Assembly: GCA_035295705.1 (NCBI GenBank)
Contig: DATGIN010000207.1
Location: 1 to 5,085 of the forward strand
DNA: 5,085 bases
Source of the DNA: Poindextera sp035295705
GTDB lineage: Bacteria; Pseudomonadota; Alphaproteobacteria; Caulobacterales; Caulobacteraceae
Direction of reading: 5' to 3'
Positions 1-5,085 of this stretch are shown in pieces. The notes under the pieces are model-generated. The model saw nothing but the letters and a program-made list of their open reading frames with translations. It did not search any database and was not told the DNA's origin. Every line of letters begins with the position of its first letter. The stretch's first letter is position 1. The position numbers and the translations under genes were made by a program.

Positions 1-433
1 GATGAACCTGCAGGCCAACGGGCTCGGCAGCCTCGGCAACGCGCAGCTCGAATGGCTCGAGGATGACGTGAAGCACCTGACGTCGAGCACGCCGATCGTG
101 GTGTTCGCCCATGTGCCGCTGTGGATGGTGTATCAGGACTGGGGCTGGGGCACGTCTGATGGTGCGCAGGCGCTGACCTACCTGAAGAAGTTCGGCTCGG
201 TGACGGTGCTGAACGGCCACATCCACCAGGTGATCACCAAGACCGAGGGGAACATCACCTTCCACACCACGCGCTCGACCGCCTATCCGCAGGCCGCCGC
301 CGGCACCCCCGGGGCCGGACCCGGCCCGCTGAAGGTCCCGGCCGACCAGCTGCGCTCGGTGCTCGGCATCCGGGATATCGCCCGCAAGCAAGGCCATGGG
401 CCGCTGACCCTGGTCGACCAAACCCTCGCCTAG
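1..433 (+). CDS. Metallophosphoesterase (calcineurin-like), C-terminal part, 5' truncated by window edge
   Basis: C-terminal 143 residues of a calcineurin-like metallophosphoesterase, a family that hydrolyses phosphoester bonds with a dinuclear metal centre. Two late family motifs are visible: a metal-binding His in VVFAHVPLW (His37 of the visible part) and the GHxH motif in VLNGHIHQV (His73, His75). The stretch LGNAQLEWLEDDV before them matches the segment that usually precedes the FAH motif. The N-terminal metal motifs (DxH, GDxxD, GNHD) and any signal peptide lie left of the window, so the ATG at position 2 is probably an internal methionine. The Gly/Pro-rich stretch at visible residues 99-112 looks like a linker to a short C-terminal tail. 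The stop codon TAG (431-433) is 17 nt before the cupredoxin start, indicating co-transcription. Family assignment is firm; substrate is unknown. Periplasmic location is inferred from the neighbours only. Confidence 0.88.
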   Translation, partial: MNLQANGLGSLGNAQLEWLEDDVKHLTSSTPIVVFAHVPLWMVYQDWGWGTSDGAQALTYLKKFGSVTVLNGHIHQVITKTEGNITFHTTRSTAYPQAAAGTPGAGPGPLKVPADQLRSVLGIRDIARKQGHGPLTLVDQTLA

Positions 434-450
434 CCCATACGGAGCCCTGA

Positions 451-825
451 ATGCCCGCCGCCGCCCAACGCTTTTCCGCTCAACCCTTTGCCGCGATCGC
501 CGCTTTGGCCCTGGTCGTGGCCGCTGCACCTGCTCCGGGACACTGGGGCGGGGCCGCGCACGCCGCCGCCGAGAGGATGGTCAACGTCAAGATCGCCAAT
601 TTCGCGTTCAACCCAGGCGTGACCACCGTCTCGGTGGGGACGACGGTGATGTGGACCAACAACGACGACGACGCGCACAGCGTCGTGGCGGACAACAAGG
701 CGTTCCGCTCCAGCCCCATGGATACCGGCGACAGCTACAAGTTCACGTTCACGACGCCGGGAACCTTCGCCTACCACTGTGGCCTGCACCCACAGATGGT
801 GGGTAAAGTCATCGTCACTCGCTAG
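451..825 (+). CDS. Exported cupredoxin (amicyanin/plastocyanin-like type 1 copper protein)
   Basis: A 124-residue blue-copper domain protein, probably a periplasmic electron carrier or copper-binding protein. Residues 1 to about 40 form an Ala-rich hydrophobic signal peptide with a likely cleavage near AHA-A (37-40). The mature domain of about 85 residues has the cupredoxin pattern: a beta strand with FAFNPG (51-56), VSVGTTVMWTNNDD (60-73), first ligand His76 in DDAHSV, then YHCGLHPQM with Cys110, His113 and Met116. All four type 1 copper ligands are present. The C-x2-H-x2-M spacing matches amicyanin rather than plastocyanin or pseudoazurin (C-x2-H-x4-M). A Shine-Dalgarno GGAG at 441-444, 6 nt before the ATG, supports this start. 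The sigma factor gene begins 1 nt after its stop, so the two are probably translationally coupled. The redox partner is unknown; no methylamine dehydrogenase gene is seen here. Confidence 0.92.
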   Translation: MPAAAQRFSAQPFAAIAALALVVAAAPAPGHWGGAAHAAAERMVNVKIANFAFNPGVTTVSVGTTVMWTNNDDDAHSVVADNKAFRSSPMDTGDSYKFTFTTPGTFAYHCGLHPQMVGKVIVTR

Positions 826-826
826 C

Positions 827-1498
827 ATGTATGCCGGGGCGAGGGCGGAGGCCGCCGAGATCCCCGCTGCCACCGAGCGGCGGCCGGAGCGGCCATTGCT
901 GACGCCGGCGGCGGCCGCGCCCCCGTCCGGGGGACCGCTCAGCCCCAGCGAGACGCGTCGCTTCCGCGAGGTCGTCCTCAAGCACGCGGATGCGGCGTAC
1001 AATCTCGCGGTGAGGCTGTCGCGACGCGAGGACGTCGCCGAGGACATCGTCCATGACGCCTATGTGCGGGCGCTGGCCGCGTTCCCGAGTCTGCGCGGCG
1101 ATGGACGCAGCTGGATCCTCGCGATCGTGCGCAACCGTTTCTACGACTGGATTCGGGAGCAGCAGCGGCGCGCGAACGTGCCGCTTACGCGGCCGGCGAA
1201 TAGCGACGACGACGACGAGACCGACTGGGATCCGCCCGATCTGGAGCAGGACAGTCCGGAGCAGGCCCTGGCCAAGAAGGGCGAAGCAGCGGCTCTGCAC
1301 GCCCTGATCGACAGCCTGCCACCGCGCTGGCGTGAGGTCCTCATCCTTAGGGAGATGGAAGAGTTGAGTTACCGCGAGATCGCCGCCATCACCGACAGTC
1401 CCATCGGCTCGGTGATGTCGCGGCTCGCCCGGGCGCGCGCGGCGCTGGCCGCCGCCTGGCGCAAGCGAGAAGCCGATATGGCTGGAGCCTCGTCATGA
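827..1498 (+). CDS. ECF-family RNA polymerase sigma factor (sigma-70 regions 2 and 4)
   Basis: A 223-residue extracytoplasmic-function sigma factor that should direct RNA polymerase to stress- or envelope-response promoters. Region 2 spans roughly residues 46-115: AAYNLAVRLSRREDVAEDIV, then DAYVRALAAF and the core WILAIVRNRFYDWIRE. Region 4 spans roughly 155-210, with LPPRWREVLILREMEELSY followed by the helix-turn-helix REIAAITDSPIGSVMSRLARAR. Between them lies a very acidic linker (126-142, a run of Asp/Glu). There is no sigma region 1 or 3 and no C-terminal extension, so this is a minimal ECF protein. The ATG at 827 lies 1 nt after the cupredoxin stop and has no clear Shine-Dalgarno, suggesting coupled translation. 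The first 40 residues are Ala/Pro-rich and not part of the fold. A TTG at 896 with GGAG at 886-889 is a possible alternative start (200 residues). The 3' end overlaps the anti-sigma gene by ATGA. Confidence 0.93.
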   Translation: MYAGARAEAAEIPAATERRPERPLLTPAAAAPPSGGPLSPSETRRFREVVLKHADAAYNLAVRLSRREDVAEDIVHDAYVRALAAFPSLRGDGRSWILAIVRNRFYDWIREQQRRANVPLTRPANSDDDDETDWDPPDLEQDSPEQALAKKGEAAALHALIDSLPPRWREVLILREMEELSYREIAAITDSPIGSVMSRLARARAALAAAWRKREADMAGASS

Positions 1499-2268
1499 CC
1501 GCTTGCCCGGACTATTCGATCAGTCTGCAGGCTTTGGTCGACGGCGAGTTGGATGCGGCGCACGCCGTCGAGGTCGAAGCGCACTTGAGCGGCTGCGCCG
1601 CGTGCGCACGGGCGCGCGACGACGCCCTGGCGCTCAGGACCGCGTTGCGCAGCGTGGGCGTCCGCGCCGAGGCGCCCGACCGCCTGCGCAGTCGGCTGGA
1701 CGCCGCAGCGCGCGCCGCATCGGAGCCGGTTGCGATGCGGCCGCGCACGAAGCAGCGGCGCGATCGCCTCTTCTGGGGCTTCGGCGGCGCCGCCGCGACC
1801 ATGGCCGCGTGCGCGGCCCTGGCCATTGTCGCGGTTCCGACGGTTCAGACAGCTGAGCTGGAGCGTCAGATCGTGGCGAGCCACGTCCGCTCGCAGCTCG
1901 CGGGCCACCTGATCGACGTCGCCGCGTCGGACAAGCACGTGGTCAAGCCGTGGTTCGGCGGCAAAGTCGACTTCTCGCCGCCGGTGATCGACCTCGCCGA
2001 CAAGGGCTTTCCCATGGTGGGCGGGCGGCTGGACTACGTCGACAGGCGCACGGTGGCCGCCGTCGTCTACCGCCGCGGCCTGCACGTCATCAACCTCTTT
2101 GTGTGGCCGGACGGGTGGGCTCACGCGCCTGAGGAAGCCAACCCGGGCGACGGCTACAGGATGCTGCACTGGGCGCGCGGCGGCATGACCTACTGGGCCG
2201 TCTCAGACGTCAACGAGGCGGACCTCAGAGCCTTCTGCCGCCTCTTGCAGAGCCGCGCGGCCGCGTAG
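1495..2268 (+). CDS. Transmembrane ZAS-type anti-sigma factor
   Basis: A 257-residue membrane-bound anti-sigma factor, the likely partner of the ECF sigma factor just upstream. The cytoplasmic N-terminus carries the zinc-binding anti-sigma signature H-x3-C-x2-C (His30, Cys34, Cys37, in AHLSGCAAC) after the typical ALVDGELDAAHAVEVEAHL helix. Cys4 is placed where a fourth zinc ligand is often found. Residues about 93-116 form one hydrophobic membrane segment preceded by a basic stretch (82-91), consistent with the N-terminus inside. Residues 120-257 form a periplasmic domain with KPWFGGKVDFSPPV, GGRLDYVDRRTVAAVVYRRG and a Trp-rich end (YWAVSDVNEADLRAF). This arrangement is known from proteobacterial anti-sigma proteins that sit behind ECF genes; it is not FecR-like. 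Start ATG overlaps the sigma stop (ATGA) and has GGAG at 1484-1487, 7 nt upstream. The signal sensed is unknown; release by regulated proteolysis or by a conformational change are both possible. Confidence 0.9.
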   Translation: MTACPDYSISLQALVDGELDAAHAVEVEAHLSGCAACARARDDALALRTALRSVGVRAEAPDRLRSRLDAAARAASEPVAMRPRTKQRRDRLFWGFGGAAATMAACAALAIVAVPTVQTAELERQIVASHVRSQLAGHLIDVAASDKHVVKPWFGGKVDFSPPVIDLADKGFPMVGGRLDYVDRRTVAAVVYRRGLHVINLFVWPDGWAHAPEEANPGDGYRMLHWARGGMTYWAVSDVNEADLRAFCRLLQSRAAA

Positions 2269-2314
2269 GCAGCGGGGCGCGCAAGCTCCAACGCCGCGGG
2301 GTCGCGTCTCACCG

Positions 2315-2335
2315 GCGGCTGTAGCCGCGCCTTTC
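2315..2335 (+). terminator. Weak candidate terminator for the plus-strand operon
   Basis: A 5-bp GC stem, GCGGC (2315-2319) and GCCGC (2324-2328), with a TGTA loop, is followed by GCCTTTCT, a poor T-tract. It lies 46 nt after the anti-sigma stop, a sensible place for operon termination. The stem is short and the T-run is interrupted, so Rho-dependent termination is equally possible. Confidence 0.25.
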
Positions 2336-2533
2336 TGGCCGCGGGAAACTGAGACGCCGCCCCCGCCCCCCGCAGCGGCCATCCGGCCTTTGCGCGAGCA
2401 CAGCGCCTCAGCGCCGTTCGCAGCGGCGCGGTCGAATGGATCTCCGGCCGGCCAGCGCCGATCCGGCAGGCGCCGGCCAGGCTTCGACCCTCGCGAGCAC
2501 CTCGGCTGAGCCCCCGATCTCGGCCGACATGCG

Positions 2534-2564
2534 AAAACGCCCCCGTCCTGCTCGGGCGGGGGCG
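2534..2564 (-). terminator. Rho-independent terminator of the TonB-dependent receptor gene
   Basis: A perfect 8-bp GC stem, CGCCCCCG (2538-2545) and CGGGGGCG (2557-2564), encloses an 11-nt loop. Read on the minus strand the stem is followed by TTTT (complement of 2534-2537). It lies about 26 nt downstream of the receptor stop codon. On the plus strand no T-run follows the stem, so it should act on minus-strand transcripts only. The T-tract is short, as is common in GC-rich genomes. Confidence 0.75.
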
Positions 2565-2590
2565 CTTGCCGAGGGTAGTGTCTCTTTCCG

Positions 2591-5085
2591 CTAGAAGAAC
2601 TTGTAGCGCACCTCGAGGCCGTAGGTGCGCGGCGGGGCCAGCGTGTAGACGTTCTCTTCGTTCAGCCCGCGCGTGGCCGTGGTCGCCGACGTGGCGTTGC
2701 CCAACAGCCCGACCCCCCCGTCCGCGGCCTCGTACTGGTTCGTGTTGAAGGCGTTCTTCACGAAGCCGATCACCTCGTAGCGGTCGTGGTTTCCCGCCCA
2801 AGTCAGCCGCAGATCGACATCGTCCCAAGACGGAGCATTGTCGTACGAGCGGTTGAACACCGTTCCATCCTGAACGTCCCGCCACGAATAGCTGCCAGCC
2901 AGGGTGAGTGAACCGGGATCGAAGCGCCAGGTATAGGCGGCCGTGACGGCGATCTTGTTGCGCGGCGCCTCGGGCAAGGGCGCCCCCTTGATGCTCTGCT
3001 GCAGCACGCCAGAGGCGGCGAGGCTCTGCCCCGGAAACGGCTTGGCGCCGCGGGCAACGGCGGCCGGATCATTCGTGTCGCCGTCGCAGAGCGCGCCCCG
3101 CGCAGGCGTCAGCACGCCGCCGGTCACCGTCCCTGAGCATGCCGTCAAGATCGCGGTGTAGTCGTACGAGTAGCTGGCGGTGATGACCAGGTCCCGCATC
3201 GGAGTCCAGGTCCCTTCGAACTCAATGCCCGTAGACTCCGACTTCGGCACGTTGATGAACTGGGTCTGCACTAGACCAGATGCCTGGTTCAAAACGGCGA
3301 TCGGCAGCTGCAGGTTGTCGTAGTCGTAGTAGAAGCCCGCCACGTCGATCGACAGCGTACGGCCGAAGTTCTGTTTGTAGCCGACCTCGTAGGAGTTGAT
3401 CGTCTCTGGCGCGACCTCCGGCGCCGCGGCGATGAAGCCGGCGTTGAACGTCAGATCCTCATAGCCGCGTCCGTACCGCGCATAGACGAAGATGTCTCTG
3501 GTTGGCGTCCACTCCACGCCGGCGCCACCCGTCACAGCCGAGGAGCTGTCGCCCAGGCCGCGAGACTCGATGCCGGTCGCCGCGTTGACGACGCCAATGC
3601 TGGTGACGCCCTTAGCCAGCGGTCCGGAGAAGCAAGACTTCACGTTCCCGGTTGGGCAAGTACCTGCAAGGGTGAAGTCGAGCGATGGCGTGTTGGCGCC
3701 GAAGAACGGCGAGAGCCCGCCGATAAGAGTGCTGTTGAAGGCAACCTCGCGGTTGAACTCAGTGCCGAACTTGTGGTCGTTCGTATAACGCAGCTCGCCA
3801 ACGACTTTGAACTGGTCGTTGAACTTGTACGACGCCTGCCCGTAAGCCGCGGCGCTCTGCACAGTCAGGTCATAGTTGAGGAAATCCAGCGTGTTCCGCG
3901 GGTTGGGAGCGGCGAGTGCGCCGCCGCCGAGCGGGCCGCCGAAGGCTTGCGGCAATGACGCGAGCGGGTGCGTCAGGTTGGGCTGCCCCGGAGCGGCGAT
4001 CTCGATCGGGTTGGTGTAGTGCTCCTGATAGTAGTAGAGGCCGCCGGTCCACTGGAACGGATCGTTGCCGGTCGACTGCAGCGAGATTTCGTGGCTCCAC
4101 CACTGGTCGTCCTGCGCATAGTTCAGATTGACCAGGGGATTGATGTGCAGCTGGCTCTGCCCGGGCAGGCCAAGCGCGCGCAGTATGGCCGGGTTGGTGA
4201 GGGTGCTGCCGGGCAGGTTGAAGCCTGTCACATCCGTATCAGGCTCTGAGTAGTTGAGGCTGTAGTCGTACTGCTGATAGCCTCCCGTATATTTCAAGTC
4301 TATATTCGGGAAGTGATAGGTAAAAATGGTATTTATGTCATCATAGTTTGTGAGATTGACCGTTCGGTCTTCGATCGCGGCGAAGTTATTGATATTTACT
4401 GCACCCGGATTGTTGAAAATTCCGGGTCTGAGAAGGGTGGTCGATCCCAGGACCGGGACCAAGGCCGCGGGATTCGCGCCGGATGCGGCGGCCCTCGCGG
4501 CGCCGGCGAAGCCGGCATAGCCAATGTTCGGATTGATGAACAACCCGGCGCCCGGGTAGGTGTTGGGGTCGGTGAAGTTGGTCTCGTCCCAGCTGCCGTT
4601 CCCGTATTCGGAGCCCCCGCCGTCCCGAGAGCCGGCGTCGCCGCGGTTATGCCAGCTCGAGACGTATGCGCGTGTCCACAGGTCGGCGTGGTCGCCGAGC
4701 TTCAGATCCGCCTGGCCTTCGATGTACCACTCGTGCACCACGCCGCCCTCGGACGGCCCGCCGGTGAGGTTCTTGTAGAAACCCTGAGACTGCTCGTTGT
4801 CGTAGCCGGAGAGCCGTAGATCGAGCCCCGGCAGCACTTGCCCGGAGACGGCGCCTTCGACCTCGGTATGCCCGAAGTTACCGACCGTCGCGCGAACCTC
4901 GGCATACGGACTACCGGTTGGACGCACTGACAGCATGTCGATCGACCCGGCTGCGGCGTTGCGCCCGCCGACGTTCTGCGGGCCTCGCTCGATCTGTTCC
5001 TGGCTCAGGAACAGCGACGACTTGTCCAGCTGGTACGGTGAGACGACGTAAAAGCCGTCCTCGTAGGTCGCGACGCGGGAGTCGT
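2591..5085 (-). CDS. TonB-dependent outer-membrane receptor, 5' truncated by window edge
   Basis: The reading frame runs open from the right edge to a TAG at 2591-2593, giving 830 visible residues. The methionine codon at 4934-4936 is internal, since the frame upstream encodes the end of the plug domain: VATYEDGFYVV, then LFLSQEQIERGPQNVGGRNA and AAGSIDML, matching the plug pattern of a DG(F/Y)Y segment, an IE-RGPQ strand and a GRNA-AG-I turn. The rest is a 22-strand type barrel with alternating aromatic strands, including WTPTRDIFVYARYGRGYEDLTF, INSYEVGYKQNF and the late VIGFVKNAFNTNQYE. It ends GLEVRYKFF, with the terminal Phe required for outer-membrane insertion by the BAM complex. Such receptors import siderophores, vitamins, sugars or other ligands using TonB-ExbBD energy; the substrate cannot be told. 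The signal peptide, TonB box and any N-terminal signalling domain lie outside the window. Two cysteine pairs sit in probable surface loops, and a low-GC patch lies at 4261-4440. Confidence 0.95.
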   Translation of the reverse strand, partial: DSRVATYEDGFYVVSPYQLDKSSLFLSQEQIERGPQNVGGRNAAAGSIDMLSVRPTGSPYAEVRATVGNFGHTEVEGAVSGQVLPGLDLRLSGYDNEQSQGFYKNLTGGPSEGGVVHEWYIEGQADLKLGDHADLWTRAYVSSWHNRGDAGSRDGGGSEYGNGSWDETNFTDPNTYPGAGLFINPNIGYAGFAGAARAAASGANPAALVPVLGSTTLLRPGIFNNPGAVNINNFAAIEDRTVNLTNYDDINTIFTYHFPNIDLKYTGGYQQYDYSLNYSEPDTDVTGFNLPGSTLTNPAILRALGLPGQSQLHINPLVNLNYAQDDQWWSHEISLQSTGNDPFQWTGGLYYYQEHYTNPIEIAAPGQPNLTHPLASLPQAFGGPLGGGALAAPNPRNTLDFLNYDLTVQSAAAYGQASYKFNDQFKVVGELRYTNDHKFGTEFNREVAFNSTLIGGLSPFFGANTPSLDFTLAGTCPTGNVKSCFSGPLAKGVTSIGVVNAATGIESRGLGDSSSAVTGGAGVEWTPTRDIFVYARYGRGYEDLTFNAGFIAAAPEVAPETINSYEVGYKQNFGRTLSIDVAGFYYDYDNLQLPIAVLNQASGLVQTQFINVPKSESTGIEFEGTWTPMRDLVITASYSYDYTAILTACSGTVTGGVLTPARGALCDGDTNDPAAVARGAKPFPGQSLAASGVLQQSIKGAPLPEAPRNKIAVTAAYTWRFDPGSLTLAGSYSWRDVQDGTVFNRSYDNAPSWDDVDLRLTWAGNHDRYEVIGFVKNAFNTNQYEAADGGVGLLGNATSATTATRGLNEENVYTLAPPRTYGLEVRYKFF
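4261..4440. other. Low-GC patch inside the TonB receptor gene
   Basis: By hand count, 77 of 180 bases are G or C (43%), against 46 of 60 (77%) in 4441-4500 and 36 of 60 (60%) in 4201-4260. The receptor frame stays intact across it and encodes barrel strands (VNLTNYDDINTIFTYHF, IDLKYTGGYQQYDYS), but it uses codons rare in the surrounding genes, including ATA for Ile twice, ATT, TTT, AAA and ACA. The boundary at about 4440 is abrupt. Confidence 0.8.

Larger units (their letters stand above)
2269..2590. other. Convergent intergenic region, GC-rich with several inverted repeats, no gene seen
   Basis: About 320 nt between the stop codons of the anti-sigma gene and the TonB receptor gene. No frame on either strand gives a convincing protein; the open frames here are extensions of shadow frames or short (for example a 40-codon minus-strand frame starting at 2530). 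By eye it holds five inverted repeats: 2315-2328 (5-bp stem), 2371-2394 (two 4-bp stems around an internal loop), 2411-2429 (perfect 6-bp stem, 7-nt loop), 2450-2478 (10-bp stem with one mismatch, 9-nt loop) and the terminator at 2538-2564. Because GC is very high, some of the weaker ones may be chance. Confidence 0.75.

Noticed and set aside
759..786. GGGAAC sequence as an ECF -35 element for an internal promoter before the sigma gene
   Set aside because: It lies in the cupredoxin coding sequence and no CGTC/CGTT-like -10 element occurs 16-17 nt downstream.
430..1047. Minus-strand open frame of 205 codons opposite the cupredoxin and sigma genes
   Set aside because: Low-complexity Arg/Ser/Gly composition, covers two recognised genes on the other strand, and no recognisable motif.
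1369..2169. Minus-strand open frame of 266 codons opposite the anti-sigma gene
   Set aside because: It is antisense to a gene with clear ZAS motif, membrane segment, Shine-Dalgarno and ATGA overlap. The frame is Arg/Ala/His-rich with no domain pattern, as expected of a GC-rich shadow.
2190..2885. Minus-strand open frame of 231 codons spanning the receptor end and the intergenic region
   Set aside because: Runs out of frame through the receptor's coding end and through its terminator; composition is Arg/Gly-rich and no family is recognised.
4313..4819. Plus-strand open frame of 168 codons opposite the receptor, beginning in the low-GC patch
   Set aside because: The first 25 residues look protein-like because of the AT-rich stretch, but the rest is Gly/Val/Arg-rich shadow of the receptor, and no Shine-Dalgarno or domain supports it.
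1495..5085. A Fec-type cell-surface signalling system joining receptor, anti-sigma and sigma
   Set aside because: The anti-sigma factor has a ZAS motif and lacks a FecR-like periplasmic domain, the receptor is convergent rather than downstream, and its N-terminal signalling domain, if any, is not in the window.

Overview
The window is GC-rich DNA from a Gram-negative bacterium. The outer-membrane TonB-dependent receptor, the exported cupredoxin and the type of membrane anti-sigma factor all point to a proteobacterium. An alphaproteobacterium is the best guess from gene content and high GC, but no rRNA or other phylogenetic marker is present to confirm it.

Layout: positions 1-2268 hold four tightly packed plus-strand genes. 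They are the 3' end of a calcineurin-like metallophosphoesterase, a small exported amicyanin-like cupredoxin, an ECF RNA polymerase sigma factor, and its membrane-bound zinc-type (ZAS) anti-sigma factor. The gaps are 17 nt, 1 nt and an ATGA start/stop overlap, so they almost certainly form one operon whose promoter lies left of the window. Positions 2269-2590 are a non-coding convergent intergenic region rich in GC hairpins. It includes a good rho-independent terminator for the minus-strand gene. Positions 2591-5085 hold the C-terminal plug remnant and whole beta-barrel of a TonB-dependent receptor on the minus strand; its 5' end lies beyond the right edge.

How the genes may work together: the anti-sigma factor should hold the ECF sigma factor at the inner membrane until a periplasmic or envelope signal is sensed. 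The two other operon members are a copper protein of the periplasm and a phosphoesterase of a type that is often exported. The operon therefore looks like an envelope-sensing regulatory pair encoded together with possible periplasmic effectors; the signal and regulon cannot be read from the sequence. The convergent TonB receptor shows no sign of belonging to the same circuit, because the anti-sigma factor is not FecR-like. The most unusual sequence signal is a sharply bounded 43% GC patch inside the otherwise GC-rich receptor gene.
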